DNA from: Planctomonas deserti
Lineage (GTDB): Bacteria; Actinomycetota; Actinomycetes; Actinomycetales; Microbacteriaceae
NCBI RefSeq assembly: GCF_003067705.1
Contig: NZ_QANL01000001.1
Span: 496,001-560,000 of the forward strand
Reading direction: 5' to 3'
DNA: 64,000 nt
Below the pieces are notes generated by a model that saw nothing but the letters and a program-made list of their open reading frames with translations, made no database searches and was not told the DNA's origin. Both the position numbers and the translations under genes were made by a program. Below are positions 1 through 10,281 of this stretch, piece after piece (positions within the stretch are counted from its first letter, which is position 1; the number at the start of each line of letters is the position of its first letter).

Positions 1-539
1 ACGGGGAGGTTGAGGTCGCGCACCATGCGGCGCACGAGGAACAGCTGCTGAGCGTCCTTGCGCCCGAACGTCGCGACATCCGGGGCCACGATTACGAGCA
101 GCTTCGCGACGACGGTCAGCATGCCGTCGAAGTGTCCGGGCCGCGATGCCCCCTCGAACAGCCGGGTCACCGGTCCGCCCGTCACGCGCGTTCCGGTCTC
201 CCCGTCCGGGTACATCTCCGTGGCGCTCGGCGCGAACACGGCGTGCGCGCCCGCCTCGCGGAGGGCCGCGACGTCCGCGTCGAGCGTGCGCGGGTAGCGG
301 TCGAGGTCCTCCGTCGGCCCGAACTGCAGCGGATTCACGAAGATCGACACCACGACGATGTCGCCGAGCTTCCGGGCTCGGCGCACGTGCTCCAGGTGCC
401 CGGCGTGCAGGGCCCCCATGGTCGGCACGAGCACGACGCGCCCGCCGCGCGTGCCGGTGCGCCGCTCCGCGCGCTCCGCCGCGAGGAAGCCGCGGAGCTC
501 CTCGATGCCGTGCATGACGCGCGGGGCGTGCTCGGTCAC
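1..539 (-). CDS. panC: Pantothenate synthetase, N-terminal part (cut by window start)
   Basis: Condenses pantoate and beta-alanine with ATP to pantothenate in the cytoplasm (vitamin B5/CoA pathway). The reverse strand translates to a clear PanC N-terminus: [14 protein letters not shown] carries the HxGH nucleotidyltransferase motif, followed by SIFVNPLQF, a [11 protein letters not shown] segment and [18 protein letters not shown]. About 179 residues are visible and the C-terminal third lies outside the window. The GTG start at 539 overlaps the stop of the upstream DUF2520 gene by four bases (GTGA), so translation is probably coupled. The pairing of a DUF2520 oxidoreductase-like gene with panC is common in actinobacteria. 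Confidence 0.95.
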   Translation of the reverse strand, partial: MTEHAPRVMHGIEELRGFLAAERAERRTGTRGGRVVLVPTMGALHAGHLEHVRRARKLGDIVVVSIFVNPLQFGPTEDLDRYPRTLDADVAALREAGAHAVFAPSATEMYPDGETGTRVTGGPVTRLFEGASRPGHFDGMLTVVAKLLVIVAPDVATFGRKDAQQLFLVRRMVRDLNLP

Positions 540-1288
540 TCGTCCTCCTCCGGGGCCGTCTCGAACCGGGCGGGCGAGTCGAGGCTCGCGCCACCGGACA
601 TCGCCCGCGCCAGCGCGTTCTCCACGGACGAGCGTAGGAGAGGTCCGAGCACGAGGCCCGGCTCGTCGACGCCGAGCGAGGCGAGCATGCCCGTCGCCTG
701 GGCCACGATGGCCGACGAGAAGTCCGACGCCGTCGCGATGGCCTCCGCGTACTGCGCTCGATCCGCCTCGGCGACGATGATCGGCTCGCCGCCCATCTCC
801 ACCACGAGCGCCTGCCCGATCGGCTGGACGGGCGCGGGCGCCGTCACGGCGAAATAGCTCTCGCTGATCCGGGCGAGGTCGAGGCTGGTGCCCGTGAACG
901 ACATGGCGGGGTGGATGGCGAGCGGGATGCAGCCCGCCGCGGTCGCCGGCTGCAGCACGCGCACGCCGTGGCGCGCCGCGGTGTGCACGACGAGCTGCCC
1001 GGGGTGCCACGCGCCGGTCGCGGCGAGCCCGGCCACGAGGCCGGCGAGCTCGGGCTCCGGGACGGCGAGCAGCACGAGCTCGCTCCGCTCGATGACGGCG
1101 GGGATGGGCAGCACGGGCACGCGGGGCAACATCGCCTCGGCGCGGTCGCGGCTGCGCTCCGAAATGGCGGAGATGCCGGTGATGGCGTGGCCCGCGCCTG
1201 CCAGCGCCGCGCCGAGCACCGGTCCCACCGCGCCCGCACCGATGATGCCGACGCCGAGCCTGGCCGACCGGCTGGACGGTCCCGTCAT
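536..1288 (-). CDS. Rossmann-like / DUF2520 domain protein
   Basis: 250 aa, the full length of this family. The N-terminus has a dinucleotide-binding glycine motif (GAGAVG, residues 17-22) in a Rossmann fold. A helical DUF2520 C-terminal half follows, similar in plan to pyrroline-5-carboxylate reductase or ketopantoate reductase. Family members usually lie beside panC, which fits a role near pantothenate synthesis, but the reaction has not been established as far as I know. It starts inside the end of the PH-domain gene (overlap 1285-1288, ATGA) and ends inside panC, so it belongs to one tightly packed operon. An NAD(P)-dependent oxidoreductase is the cautious description. Confidence 0.85.
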   Translation of the reverse strand: MTGPSSRSARLGVGIIGAGAVGPVLGAALAGAGHAITGISAISERSRDRAEAMLPRVPVLPIPAVIERSELVLLAVPEPELAGLVAGLAATGAWHPGQLVVHTAARHGVRVLQPATAAGCIPLAIHPAMSFTGTSLDLARISESYFAVTAPAPVQPIGQALVVEMGGEPIIVAEADRAQYAEAIATASDFSSAIVAQATGMLASLGVDEPGLVLGPLLRSSVENALARAMSGGASLDSPARFETAPEEDE

Positions 1289-2979
1289 CGGACGTCCTCG
1301 CGCTCGACGACGGTGCTGTCCTCGAGCAGGGGTCCGCGCTCGCTCTCGCGCTCGCTCTCGCGCTCGCTCTCGACCTCGACCTCAGGCTCGGCGGCAGCCG
1401 CCCAGCGGTGCGAGCGGTCGATCCGCCCGGAGGTCGCGGCGGACACCGCGAGATCCTCGAACAGCCGCACCGACGTCTCGCGGTCGACGATGCCGAGCTC
1501 GGTGTCGACGGGCCCGACGACCGTGTGCGCCTGGATGCGGTTCACGCCCAGCCGTCGCTCGAGCGGCCCCTGGCGCAGGGCGATGCTCTGCAGCCGCGCG
1601 TGCGGCACGATCACGAGGTGTCGCCACACCGCGCCCGAGCGCAGCAGCAGCGCGTTCGAGTCCATGGCGAAGCCGGTGCGGCGCCAGGAGAACGGCCGCA
1701 GGACCCGGCCGCGTCGGGGCGCGTTCACGAAGCCGTCGCCGTCCTCACCGCGCCCGAGGATGCCCGTGAGCAGCAGGGCGGTCGAGGTCTCGCCGACGAA
1801 CTCCGGCAGCACGAGGCCGAGCACGCGCGTGACGTCCTCCTTCGTGCCGACGGGCAGCAGCGTCGTGTTGGCCTGGCCCGCGGCCCCCGGCGTCGACGAG
1901 TTGCTCGCCCGGGTGATGCGGATCGTCCACCAGCCGGTCGAGCGCCAGAGCAGCGGCTGCAGCACCTCGACCGCGTGGATGCGGCCCGGGGGCAGGGTGT
2001 CGTTGCTCGTGGAGAGCAGGCCGTAGCCCACCCGGATGCCGTCGGGGGTTCCGGCGATGCTGAAGCGGAGCGACTTGACGATGCGGTTGACATAGAAGCC
2101 GACGGAGCCGACGAGGCCGGGCAGCACGGGCAGCAGCACCCAGTACGCCCCCGTGGCGACGACGATGGGCACGCCGACGAACAGCACGAGGGCGAGCACG
2201 ATGGTGAAGCCGCTCAGCGCGATCGACCCGGCCAGCCGGCCGAGCGGGATGGTGACGACGGACTCCGGCGGCGCGGCGTCCGGATCGAGCTCGGGCGCGA
2301 GAAACTCGCGGGCCCGCTCCTCGATGAGCCGGGCGGCGGCCGGGCCGCTGTCGCCGGGGTGCACGGGCGGCAATCCCTCCCCAGCGCCGGCACCGGGAAC
2401 GGCGCGGGCGGTTGCTGCGTCCCCGCCCTCGACGAGCGCCTCCGAGCGCTTGCCCGAGGCGAGGCCGAGGATCCGGCGCCGCAGCGCGTCCGCGTCGCGC
2501 GAGCGCAGGTAGGAGAGCTGCACGTTCGCGTTCTGCTCGGCGACGTTCACCTCGAGCTTCGCCGCGCCGAACAGGCGGGGCACGAGCGGGCGCATGATGT
2601 TAATTCCCTGCACGCGGTCGAGCCTGCCCTTGCGGTGGGTGCGGAACAGGATGCCGCTGCGCACCTCGACGACGTCCTCGGTGACGCGGAACTCGTGCAT
2701 GCGCCAGGAGACATAGAAGCCGAGCACGAAGAGCAGCACGAAGGCGAGCGCGATGAGCAGCGCCCAGCCGAGCAGCCCGTTGCGGTAGAGCAGCGAGACG
2801 GGGTCCTCCTCGCGGGGGCCGCCGAAGAAGCTCTCGATCAGGGCCTCGCGGAGGTTCGCGATGATGGCGCCCGCGATGGCCAGCAGCGCGATGCCGCCCT
2901 TCAGGAGCGGCGTCGCGGGGTGCAGGCGGTGCCAGTTGCCGTCGGTGAGCTGCTCGGCGGCCCGGACGGCCTGCGTCAC
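1285..2979 (-). CDS. Large PH-domain (bPH2, YdbT-like) membrane protein
   Basis: 564 aa from the GTG at 2979, chosen because it overlaps the upstream stop as GTGA and keeps the conserved start [11 protein letters not shown]. Two N-terminal hydrophobic segments (about residues 27-45 and 70-92) are followed by a bacterial PH module with [21 protein letters not shown] second TM pair (about 250-300) and two more PH-like modules follow. This matches the YdbT plan, partnered by the small PH protein encoded just upstream (YdbS-like). The Bacillus YdbS/YdbT pair has been linked to resistance to some antimicrobials, but the function here is unknown. The C-terminal tail is low complexity (ESER repeated three times) and comes from a 12-base DNA repeat near 1335-1385. 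Confidence 0.85.
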   Translation of the reverse strand: MTQAVRAAEQLTDGNWHRLHPATPLLKGGIALLAIAGAIIANLREALIESFFGGPREEDPVSLLYRNGLLGWALLIALAFVLLFVLGFYVSWRMHEFRVTEDVVEVRSGILFRTHRKGRLDRVQGINIMRPLVPRLFGAAKLEVNVAEQNANVQLSYLRSRDADALRRRILGLASGKRSEALVEGGDAATARAVPGAGAGEGLPPVHPGDSGPAAARLIEERAREFLAPELDPDAAPPESVVTIPLGRLAGSIALSGFTIVLALVLFVGVPIVVATGAYWVLLPVLPGLVGSVGFYVNRIVKSLRFSIAGTPDGIRVGYGLLSTSNDTLPPGRIHAVEVLQPLLWRSTGWWTIRITRASNSSTPGAAGQANTTLLPVGTKEDVTRVLGLVLPEFVGETSTALLLTGILGRGEDGDGFVNAPRRGRVLRPFSWRRTGFAMDSNALLLRSGAVWRHLVIVPHARLQSIALRQGPLERRLGVNRIQAHTVVGPVDTELGIVDRETSVRLFEDLAVSAATSGRIDRSHRWAAAAEPEVEVESERESERESERGPLLEDSTVVEREDVR

Positions 2980-3461
2980 AGGCCGGCCCGCCGGGACTCG
3001 GCGAGCTCCACGAGCCGGTCGCGCAGCTCCTCCGCGTCCTCGCTGACGAGACCGGGGATGGTCACGGCCGTCACCGCCGCGGCGGTGACGAGCTTCAGCT
3101 CGGCGAGGCCGAGGGCGCGCGCGACGGGTCCGCGCGTGATGTCGACGAGCTGCATGCGCCCGTAGGGCACCGCGACGATGCGCTGCCACATGATGCCCCG
3201 GCGGAACACGAGGTCGTCCTCGCGCAGCTGGTAGCCGATGGAGCGCACGCGGCGGGCGGCGAAGATCGCCATGATGCCGTGCAGCACCACCGAGCCGCCG
3301 ATGATCGCCCAGCCGAGGTCGCTCTCGATCACGACGAGGACGAACACCCCGACGGTGACGAGGACGAGCGCCGAGATGAGGGTTCCGACGAGCTCGACCC
3401 CGATCTGCTTGGGCGACACGCGGCGCCACTCCACCGTGGCTAGCTCCAGGCGGTTGGACAC
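2976..3461 (-). CDS. Small PH-domain (bPH2, YdbS-like) membrane protein
   Basis: 161 aa. Two adjacent hydrophobic segments (about residues 25-50 and 52-70) precede a bPH2 module with the typical RRVRSIGYQLREDDLVFRRG and PYGRMQLVDITRGP stretches. It is the small partner of the larger three-PH protein downstream, with which it overlaps by four bases, so the two are probably made together and form a membrane complex. No catalytic motif is visible. It starts 24 bases after the DUF3180 gene, the loosest junction in this part of the operon. Confidence 0.85.
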   Translation of the reverse strand: MSNRLELATVEWRRVSPKQIGVELVGTLISALVLVTVGVFVLVVIESDLGWAIIGGSVVLHGIMAIFAARRVRSIGYQLREDDLVFRRGIMWQRIVAVPYGRMQLVDITRGPVARALGLAELKLVTAAAVTAVTIPGLVSEDAEELRDRLVELAESRRAGL

Positions 3462-3485
3462 GGCCCTCCTTCGTCGGGACTCACT

Positions 3486-3986
3486 CTACTGGTGGGTCGT
3501 CGCCTGCCCTGAGCCGTCGAGCTGCGCGGATCCGCGCCCGTTCTTCGGGTCGTCCGGCGGGATGGTGCACCACAGTTCCGCCACGAGGCCGGCGGCCAGG
3601 AGCACCAGGGCCCCCATGGCCGAGGCGGCGGCGAGCCAAAGCGATTCCGCCGAGGCGACGACCGGCCTCGTGGCGAGGAAGGCGAGAACCCCGCCGCCCA
3701 AGCCCGCGAGTAGTGCGCCGCACAGGCTGGAGGCCTTGGCGAGCACGACCACCCGGGTCGCCTGGAACGGGTCGACCCGGCGTCGGACGGTGCCGCGCAC
3801 GGACTGCCGGACCGGCCACGCCAGCGCGAGCGCGACGGCGGCGAGCGCGACGAGCGTCACGGCGAGGGTGAGCGGCGGCACGACGGCGCGGCTCCCCATG
3901 GCCACGAGCACCATCTCCAGCAGCCAGCCGACGGCGCCGCCGGCGACGGCGAGGAGCACGAGGGTCGCGGGTCGGGTGCGCGTCAT
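3486..3986 (-). CDS. DUF3180 family membrane protein
   Basis: 166 aa from the ATG at 3986, which overlaps the folBK stop as ATGA. Earlier in-frame codons are rejected because they read through folBK in another frame. Four hydrophobic segments are visible (about residues 8-28, 36-58, 82-103 and 110-130), and the tail is short and polar. DUF3180 proteins sit at this position, between folK and the PH-domain genes, in many actinobacteria. No function is established. It may be purely a conserved operon member of envelope type. Confidence 0.8.
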   Translation of the reverse strand: MTRTRPATLVLLAVAGGAVGWLLEMVLVAMGSRAVVPPLTLAVTLVALAAVALALAWPVRQSVRGTVRRRVDPFQATRVVVLAKASSLCGALLAGLGGGVLAFLATRPVVASAESLWLAAASAMGALVLLAAGLVAELWCTIPPDDPKNGRGSAQLDGSGQATTHQ

Positions 3987-4933
3987 CGGGTTCCCCCTGG
4001 GTAGAAGCGGACGGGGTCGGTCGTCGCGGCGATCAGGTCCGAGACCGGTCCCCTCCCGGGGAGCACCGCCTGCGGATCGACCTGCAGCCACGGGACGAGC
4101 ACGAACGCCCGCTCGTGGGCCCGGGGGTGCGGCAGGGTGATCCGGTCGTCGGTGTACTCCTGGTCGCCGTACGCAACGATATCGATGTCCAGGGTGCGGT
4201 CGCCCCAGCGCTCGCCCCGTTCCCGGCCGTGTCCGCGCTCCACATCGTGCAGGGCGTCGAGCAGGGCGTGCGGGGAGACGGTCGTGCGCACGAGCGCGAC
4301 GGCGTTCAGGTACGCGGGGGCCGTCTCGTCCACCCCGTGCAGCGTGAGGGCCGGGGTCTCCACCAGGGCGGAGACGCGATCGAACTCCACGCCGGGGAGC
4401 GCGCGGAGGTCGTCGAGCGCGTCGCGCAGGATGCCCTCGCGGTCCCCGAGGTTGCTGCCGAGCGCGAGGACGACCTCCCGCGCGGGTTCCGCGCCGGGCG
4501 ATTTCCCGCCCGCGGGGCGCGCGGCGTCGGCCGCGCGGACGCGGGTGATCGACACGGCGACGTCGGCGAACGGGACGGCGATGGGCGCGTCCGGCTTGTG
4601 CACCGTCACGTGGGCCAGCCGGGCCGCCGGATGCGACAGCACGACGGCCGCGATGCGCTCGGCGAGGGTCTCGATCAGGTCGACCGGCTCGCCCGCGACG
4701 ACGCCGGCGATCTGCTCGGCCAGCACGCCGTAGTGCACCGTCTCGGTCACCTCGTCGGCCGCCGCGGCGGGCGACGCGTCCAGCTCCACCGTCGCGTCGA
4801 CCACGAACTCCTGGCCGGCCCTCCGCTCGAAGTCGTAGACGCCGTGGGTGCCGCGCACCCGGATGCCGGTGAGGACGATGCGGTCGAGGACGCCCTCGAC
4901 CGGGACGGGATGGGTGGGAGCCGACTCAGCCAC
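3983..4933 (-). CDS. folK: Fused dihydroneopterin aldolase / HPPK (FolB-FolK)
   Basis: 316 aa bifunctional folate enzyme. Residues about 16-132 are FolB (GIRVRGTHGVYDFERR, EVTETVHYG, ETLAERIA, VTVHKPDAP), which cleaves dihydroneopterin to 6-hydroxymethyl-dihydropterin. Residues about 153-310 are FolK (VVLALGSNLGDREGILRDAL, RWGDRTLDIDIV, LPHPRAHERAFVLVPW), which transfers pyrophosphate from ATP to that product. A short Ala/Pro-rich linker (about 135-152) joins them. The fusion channels consecutive steps just before FolP, whose gene lies immediately upstream and overlaps the start by eight bases. Both active sites look intact. Confidence 0.95.
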   Translation of the reverse strand: MAESAPTHPVPVEGVLDRIVLTGIRVRGTHGVYDFERRAGQEFVVDATVELDASPAAAADEVTETVHYGVLAEQIAGVVAGEPVDLIETLAERIAAVVLSHPAARLAHVTVHKPDAPIAVPFADVAVSITRVRAADAARPAGGKSPGAEPAREVVLALGSNLGDREGILRDALDDLRALPGVEFDRVSALVETPALTLHGVDETAPAYLNAVALVRTTVSPHALLDALHDVERGHGRERGERWGDRTLDIDIVAYGDQEYTDDRITLPHPRAHERAFVLVPWLQVDPQAVLPGRGPVSDLIAATTDPVRFYPGGTR

Positions 4934-5729
4934 GGGCGCCCCGAACGGCCTCGTGCACCGCGAGCGCGGTGCGGGTGCCGCGCACGTCGTGCACGCGAAC
5001 CCCCCAGGCTCCGGCAGCGGCGGCGAGCGAGCTCACCGCGGCGGTCGCGGGGTCGCGGTCCCTGACCGTCGCGCCCTCCGGCAGCACGTCGGCGAGGAAC
5101 CGCTTGCGCGAGGCGCCGACGAGCAGGGGGAAGCCGAGCGTGATCAGCTCGTCGAGGTGTCCCACGAGCTCCCAGTTGTGGCCGGCGTTCTTGGCGAAGC
5201 CGAGGCCGGGATCGAGGATGATGCGTCGGGAGGACACCCCCGCGGCCAGGAGGGCGTCGACGCGGGCGAGCAACTCGTGCCGCACGTCCGCGCGGACGCT
5301 CGAGTAGACCGCGAGGGAGTTCATGTCGGTGCTGTGCCCGCGCCAGTGCATGGCGATGAAGGGCACGTCGGTCGCGGCTGCGACCGACGCCATGCCCTCG
5401 TCGGCGAGCCCACCGGATACGTCGTTGATCATGGCCGCGCCGGCATCGACGGCGGACTCTGCGGTCCGTGCTGACATCGTGTCGATGCTCACGGCGACGC
5501 CGCGGGCCGCAAGCTCGCGGACGACGGGCAGCACCCGGGCGGCCTCCTCGGCCTGCTCGACGCGGTCGGCGCCCGGCCGCGTCGACTCCCCGCCGACGTC
5601 GATGATGTCGGCGCCCTCGTCGAGCATCGCCTGGGCGTGGGACAGGGCGGCCTCGACGGTGGCGTGCTCCCCGCCGTCGCTGAACGAGTCGGGCGTCACG
5701 TTGAGGATGCCCATGATCTTCGTGGTCAC
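4926..5729 (-). CDS. folP: Dihydropteroate synthase
   Basis: 267 aa from the GTG at 5729 (VTTKIMGILNVTPDSFSDGG), which overlaps the folE stop as GTGA. It condenses p-aminobenzoate with the HPPK product and is the sulfonamide target. Signature segments are all present: GILNVTPDSFSDGG, DIGGESTRPGA, INDVSGG, DPGLGFAKN, GASRKRFL and a C-terminal RVHDV. Longer upstream reading is rejected because it would run across folE in another frame. It sits between folE and folBK, so the pathway order is largely mirrored by gene order. Confidence 0.97.
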   Translation of the reverse strand: MTTKIMGILNVTPDSFSDGGEHATVEAALSHAQAMLDEGADIIDVGGESTRPGADRVEQAEEAARVLPVVRELAARGVAVSIDTMSARTAESAVDAGAAMINDVSGGLADEGMASVAAATDVPFIAMHWRGHSTDMNSLAVYSSVRADVRHELLARVDALLAAGVSSRRIILDPGLGFAKNAGHNWELVGHLDELITLGFPLLVGASRKRFLADVLPEGATVRDRDPATAAVSSLAAAAGAWGVRVHDVRGTRTALAVHEAVRGARG

Positions 5730-6346
5730 GCGTCGCCCGCGTCCGGACTTGGACCTGAGCCCGTGACCGGACCCATGGCGATGAGGGCCATCAGCTCGGC
5801 CCGGGCGGCGGGCTCGGCCAGGGCGCCGCGGCCGGTCACCGTGACCGTGGAGCTGCCGACCTGGCGCACGCCCCTCGTGGTGACGCAGCCGTGCACGGCG
5901 TCCAGCACCACGAGCACGCCGCGCGGGGCGAGGCCCTCCTCCATGGCGTCCGCGATCTGCTCGGTCAGCCGCTCCTGCACCTGGGGGCGGGACGCGAGGG
6001 TGTCGATGACGCGCGGGATCTTGCCGAGGCCGACGACGTGGTCGCCGGGCAGGTAGGCGACGCTGGCCGTTCCCGTGAAGGGAAGCAGGTGGTGCTCGCA
6101 CATCGAGCGGAAGGCGATGCCCTTCAGCAGCACGGGCTGCGCCGGCGCCCCGCCCTCTGACTCGAGCGGGATGGCCTCCGCGAGGTGGGCGAGCGGATCC
6201 GCCCCCACACCGGAGAAGAACTCGCCGTACGCCTCGGCGAACCGCCGCGGCGTCGTCTCCAGCCCGGGTCGCGACGGGTCCTCGCCGATGGCGAGCAGCA
6301 GCTCGGCGACGGCCGCCTCGATGCGCACGCTGTCGACTCCCGTCAT
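5726..6346 (-). CDS. folE: GTP cyclohydrolase I
   Basis: 206 aa. Opens the folate branch by converting GTP to dihydroneopterin triphosphate. Visible signatures: RRFAEAYGEFFSG, the zinc-site segment SMCEHHLLPFTG, GLGKIPRVIDTLASRPQVQE, and HGCVTTRGVRQ with the second zinc cysteine. The ATG at 6346 is chosen because GAGGAG lies four bases upstream of it; the GTG at 6358 lies inside that ribosome site. The gene starts 70 bases after ftsH and may be read through from it. Homodecamer formation is known for the family and not visible here. Confidence 0.96.
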   Translation of the reverse strand: MTGVDSVRIEAAVAELLLAIGEDPSRPGLETTPRRFAEAYGEFFSGVGADPLAHLAEAIPLESEGGAPAQPVLLKGIAFRSMCEHHLLPFTGTASVAYLPGDHVVGLGKIPRVIDTLASRPQVQERLTEQIADAMEEGLAPRGVLVVLDAVHGCVTTRGVRQVGSSTVTVTGRGALAEPAARAELMALIAMGPVTGSGPSPDAGDA

Positions 6347-6416
6347 GACACTCCTCACCGACCCGTGAGCCGCCTCGCAGCCCCCGAGCAGTATCTCAGC
6401 CGCCGAGGGCGACGGC

Positions 6417-8411
6417 CTACGCCGTCGCGGGGCGGGGCCGCGCGATGCGCTTCGGCTTGGACGGCTCGGAGTCGACGCCGCCGTCGACGACGCCCGGGTC
6501 GATCGGAGCCTTGGCCGGCACGGCCACCGGCGGACGGTCCGAGAGCGGGCGCTTCTGGCTGGACAGCCACTGCGGGCGCTCGGGCAGCTTGCGCACGTCG
6601 CTGAAGATGTCGGCCAGCTGGAGGTGGTCGAGCGTCTCCTGCTCCAGGAGCGCGGTCGCCAGGCGGTCGAGCACGTCGCGGTTCTCGTTGATGACCTGCC
6701 ACGCCTCGTCGTGCGCCTCGTCGAGCAGGGCGCGCACCTCGGCGTCCACCAGGAGCGCCATGTCCTCCGAGTAGTCGCGTCCGCCGCCGAGGTCGCGACC
6801 GAGGAACGGCTCGCCGGACGAGCTGCCTAGCTTGACGGAGCCGACCTTCGCGCTCATGCCGTACTCCGTCACCATGCGGCGGGCGATGGACGTGGCCTTC
6901 TCGATGTCATTGGACGCGCCGGTGGTGGGGTCGTGGAAGACGAGCTCCTCGGCGACGCGGCCGCCCATGGCGTAGGCGAGCTGGTCGAGCAGCTCGTTGC
7001 GCGTGACGGAGTACTTGTCCTCGATCGGCAGCACCATCGTGTAGCCGAGGGCGCGGCCGCGCGGGAGGATCGTCACCTTCGTGACCGGGTCCGTGTGACG
7101 CATGGCCGCGGCCGCCAGGGCGTGGCCGCCCTCGTGGTACGCGGTGATGAGCTTCTCGTGGTCGTTCATGATGCGGCTGCGGCGCTGCGGACCCGCCATG
7201 ACGCGGTCCACCGCCTCGTCGAGCGCGCGGTTGTCGATGAGCTGAGCGCCGCCGCGGGCGGTGAGCAGCGCAGCCTCGTTGAGTACGTTGGCCAGGTCGG
7301 CACCGGTGAAGCCCGGCGTCTTGCGGGCGAGCACCTCGAGGTCGACGCCCGCCGCGAGCGGCTTGCCCCTGCCGTGCACCTGGAGGATCTGGCGGCGGCC
7401 CTGCAGGTCCGGCGCGTCGACGCCGATCTGCCGGTCGAAGCGGCCGGGGCGCAGCAGGGCCGGGTCGAGCACGTCGGGGCGGTTCGTCGCGGCGATGAGG
7501 ATGACGTTCGTCTTCACGTCGAAGCCGTCCATCTCGACGAGGAGCTGGTTCAGCGTCTGCTCGCGCTCGTCGTTGCCGCCGCCGACGCCCGCGCCGCGGT
7601 GGCGGCCGACGGCGTCGATCTCGTCGACGAAGATGATGGCCGGGGCGTTGGTCTTGGCCTGCTCGAACAGGTCGCGGACGCGGCTGGCGCCGACACCCAC
7701 GAACATCTCGACGAAGTCCGAGCCGGAGATGGAGTAGAACGGCACGCCGGCCTCGCCCGCGACGGCGCGCGCGAGCAGCGTCTTACCGGTTCCGGGAGGG
7801 CCGTAGAGCAGCACGCCCTTGGGGATGCGCGCGCCGACGGCCTGGAACTTGGCCGGCTCCTTCAGGAAGTCCTTGATCTCCTCGAGCTCCTCGATGGCCT
7901 CGTCGGCGCCGGCGACGTCGGCGAAGGTGACCTTGGGGCTGTCCTTGGAGGCGAGCTTCGCCTTGGACTTGCCGAACTGCATGACGCGGTTCCCGCCGCC
8001 CTGCATGCCGGAGAACATGATCCAGATGAAGAAGCCGATGAGCAGCAGCGGGAGCAGGATGCTGAACGCCGAGAGCAGCCAGCTGGGCTGGGGCACCTCG
8101 TCGTTGAAGCCCTTGTCGGGGTTGGCCGCGTCGACGGCCGCGAGCACGTCGTCGCCGCGCTGGGTGATGTAGTAGAACTGCACCGCCCGGCCGTTCTCGC
8201 CGTCGGCCTCCTTGAGCGTGAGGTCGACGCGCTGCTCGCCGTCCACGATCTTCACGGAGGCGACCTTGCCGTCCTGCAGAAGCTCGAGGCCCTCCTGAGT
8301 CGTGACGGAGCGGAAGCCGGTGCCGGTGATGAGACTGAATCCGATGGAGATGCCGACGATGGCGAGCACCACGAGCAGGATCGGGCTGCGGAGGATCTTC
8401 TTGAAGTTCAT
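6417..8411 (-). CDS. ftsH: ATP-dependent zinc metalloprotease FtsH
   Basis: 664 aa membrane-bound AAA+ protease. TM1 at about 10-30 and TM2 at about 112-134 enclose a small extracytoplasmic domain. Walker A is GPPGTGKT (about 204-211) and Walker B IIFVDEID. The zinc site reads HEGGH, where HEAGH is more usual; HExxH is kept. The C-terminus carries a Pro/Lys-rich tail, as in other actinobacterial FtsH. It has a 181-base gap to hpt upstream, so probably its own promoter, with TACGAT in a plausible -10 place. The ftsH-fol order is widely conserved in the phylum. Confidence 0.97.
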   Translation of the reverse strand: MNFKKILRSPILLVVLAIVGISIGFSLITGTGFRSVTTQEGLELLQDGKVASVKIVDGEQRVDLTLKEADGENGRAVQFYYITQRGDDVLAAVDAANPDKGFNDEVPQPSWLLSAFSILLPLLLIGFFIWIMFSGMQGGGNRVMQFGKSKAKLASKDSPKVTFADVAGADEAIEELEEIKDFLKEPAKFQAVGARIPKGVLLYGPPGTGKTLLARAVAGEAGVPFYSISGSDFVEMFVGVGASRVRDLFEQAKTNAPAIIFVDEIDAVGRHRGAGVGGGNDEREQTLNQLLVEMDGFDVKTNVILIAATNRPDVLDPALLRPGRFDRQIGVDAPDLQGRRQILQVHGRGKPLAAGVDLEVLARKTPGFTGADLANVLNEAALLTARGGAQLIDNRALDEAVDRVMAGPQRRSRIMNDHEKLITAYHEGGHALAAAAMRHTDPVTKVTILPRGRALGYTMVLPIEDKYSVTRNELLDQLAYAMGGRVAEELVFHDPTTGASNDIEKATSIARRMVTEYGMSAKVGSVKLGSSSGEPFLGRDLGGGRDYSEDMALLVDAEVRALLDEAHDEAWQVINENRDVLDRLATALLEQETLDHLQLADIFSDVRKLPERPQWLSSQKRPLSDRPPVAVPAKAPIDPGVVDGGVDSEPSKPKRIARPRPATA

Positions 8412-8592
8412 GAGCGTTCGAGCGAGTCGCCCGGCACCTTTCTGCTCGCGCCGCGCCGTACGGCGGTGAGTTGCCGCCCATCGTACCTGCGCAACTCTGG
8501 ATGCCCCTCGGATGTTCGCTGTGGGGGTATCGGCCAGCGGGGGCGCGGGCGCGCGGGCTACACGAGCCGCACGGGCGGCGCGGCCGGATCGG

Positions 8593-9162
8593 TCAGCTGT
8601 AGACGTGCGGCGCGAGCACGCCGATCGAGCGGAGGTTACGGTAGCGCTCCGCGTAGTCGAGGCCGTAGCCCACGACGAACTCGTTCGGGATCTCGAAGCC
8701 GACGTACTTCACGTCGACGTGCACCTTCGCCGCCTCGGGCTTGCGCAGCAGCGCGCAGATCTCCACGGACTCGGGTCCGCGGGACTTCAGGTTGGTCAGA
8801 AGCCAGGACAGGGTGAGGCCGGAGTCGATGATGTCCTCGACGATGAGCACGCGGCGCCCCGTCAGGTCCGCGTCCAGGTCCTTGAGGATGCGCACGACGC
8901 CGGACGACCGCGTGCCGGAGCCGTAGGAGCTGACCGCCATCCAGTCCATGTTCAGGGGGATCTTCAGCTCGCGCGCGAGGTCGGCCATCACCATGACGGC
9001 GCCCTTCAGCACGCCGACGAGCAGCACCTCGTCGCCCGCGTAGTCCTTCTCGATCTCGCGGGCCATCTCGGCGAGGCGGTTGTGGATCTGCTCCTCGGTG
9101 AGCAGTACCTGCGTCAGGTCGCCGGCGATGTCAGTCGATTCCATTGCGGGTGCGTCCTTCAT
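8593..9162 (-). CDS. hpt: Hypoxanthine phosphoribosyltransferase
   Basis: 189 aa (183 from the internal ATG at 9144). Salvages hypoxanthine/guanine with PRPP to IMP/GMP. The PRPP loop [14 protein letters not shown] and the substrate segment [18 protein letters not shown] are diagnostic. The ATG at 9162 overlaps the tilS stop (ATGA) and would be coupled. The ATG at 9144 has GAAGGA ten bases upstream and gives the start MESTDIAG that resembles relatives. I keep 9162 but the shorter form is nearly as likely. tilS-hpt-ftsH is a conserved bacterial order. Confidence 0.95.
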   Translation of the reverse strand: MKDAPAMESTDIAGDLTQVLLTEEQIHNRLAEMAREIEKDYAGDEVLLVGVLKGAVMVMADLARELKIPLNMDWMAVSSYGSGTRSSGVVRILKDLDADLTGRRVLIVEDIIDSGLTLSWLLTNLKSRGPESVEICALLRKPEAAKVHVDVKYVGFEIPNEFVVGYGLDYAERYRNLRSIGVLAPHVYS

Positions 9163-10232
9163 AAAGCGTCAGGAGGAAGGGATTGGGGCGTGAACACGAG
9201 CTGGCCGCCTCGCCGATCCACCCTAACGCCTGGCACGCTGACCTCCCCCTGACCGTGCCAGTCGGTCACCAGCGCGGAGATGGCGAGCGTGTGCGCGCGG
9301 CTGAGCGAGACGCCGTACTCGCTGCGGGCGGCGAAACGGAGGATGCGCTGACGGAGCGCCGGGGGGTTTGCGGCCAGTCCCCCGACGTCGAGGGTCAGCC
9401 TGCCGTCGTCGGTCAGGCCCACCACCTCCTCCGCCCACTCCTCGGCGAAGCGGTCGAGGGCGTCCGCGTCCTCGCGCAGCTGCTCCGCGGTGCGGGCGAG
9501 CGCCTCGGCGACGCCGGGACCGAGCTCCGCCTCGAGCACCGGCAGCACCCGGTCCCGCACCCGCACGCGGGAGTAGGCGGGGTCGGCGTTGTGCGGGTCG
9601 GTCCAGGGGCGCAGGCCGGAGTCCGCGCAGAACCCGACGGTCGTCGCACGCCGGATGCCGAGCAGGGGCCGGCCGTAGTCGGCGGAGGGCACGCCGCGCG
9701 CGGGTGCGAGCGCCGGCATCCCGCGGAGACTGACCGCGCCAGACCCGCGGGCGAGACCGAGCAGCACGGTCTCGGCCTGGTCGTCGAGGGTGTGCCCGAG
9801 CAGGATACGGCGGGCCCCCGTGGTGCGGAGGGCGTCGTCCAGGGCGAGATAGCGGGCGGTCCGCGCGGCGTTCTCCGGGCCGCCGCCGGCGGTGACCGAG
9901 ACGCGCCGCACGAGCACCGGGTCGAGGCCGAGTCGCCGCGCCGCGTCCGCCGCGGCCTCCGCCACCTCCGCGGACCCCTCCTGGAGCCCGTGGTCGACGA
10001 CGACGGCCCCGGCTTGCAGGCCCGCGCGCGGCGCCTCGAACGCGGTGGCGGCGGCGAGGGCGAGGGAGTCCGGCCCTCCGCTCAGCGCGACGAGCACGAG
10101 GGTGCGGGCCGGTGCGGTCGCGGCCTCGTGCCGCGCGCTGTTCCCCGCCTCCGCGAGGTCCGCGAGCCCCGCCCGCACCGCGCGTCGCACGTCCGCGATG
10201 GCTGGCGTGAGGCGCGGGCGCTGGGAGGGCAT
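9159..10232 (-). CDS. tilS: tRNA(Ile)-lysidine synthetase
   Basis: 357 aa. Attaches lysine to C34 of the CAU-anticodon tRNA-Ile so that it reads AUA. The PP-loop ATPase motif SGGPDS is at about residues 53-58 ([17 protein letters not shown]), followed by the N-type ATPase fold ([36 protein letters not shown]). The C-terminal part is short and poorly conserved, as in other actinobacteria. No Shine-Dalgarno is seen upstream of the ATG. A TAACGT hexamer ends six bases before it, so the mRNA may be leaderless. It diverges from ppa over only 49 bases. Confidence 0.93.
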   Translation of the reverse strand: MPSQRPRLTPAIADVRRAVRAGLADLAEAGNSARHEAATAPARTLVLVALSGGPDSLALAAATAFEAPRAGLQAGAVVVDHGLQEGSAEVAEAAADAARRLGLDPVLVRRVSVTAGGGPENAARTARYLALDDALRTTGARRILLGHTLDDQAETVLLGLARGSGAVSLRGMPALAPARGVPSADYGRPLLGIRRATTVGFCADSGLRPWTDPHNADPAYSRVRVRDRVLPVLEAELGPGVAEALARTAEQLREDADALDRFAEEWAEEVVGLTDDGRLTLDVGGLAANPPALRQRILRFAARSEYGVSLSRAHTLAISALVTDWHGQGEVSVPGVRVDRRGGQLVFTPQSLPPDAL

Positions 10233-10236
10233 CCAC

Positions 10237-10244
10237 TAACGTTA
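10237..10244. promoter_or_regulatory. Palindromic TAACGTTA, possible shared -10 of tilS and ppa
   Basis: TAACGTTA lies in the 49-base gap between divergent tilS and ppa. Because it is palindromic it gives a TAACGT -10-like hexamer on both strands. On the minus strand it ends six bases before the A of the tilS ATG, the usual geometry of a leaderless actinobacterial transcript. On the plus strand it lies about 30 bases before the ppa ribosome site. No -35 consensus is evident. Inference from position only. Confidence 0.35.
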
Positions 10245-10281
10245 TTGCAGCGATTCACCCACCCACTTGAGGAGCAACCGC

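Noticed and set aside
1335-1385. Short 12-base repeat near the end of the large PH-domain gene as a mobile repeat
   Set aside because: It stays in frame and only codes the ESER tail; simple slippage within a coding region explains it.
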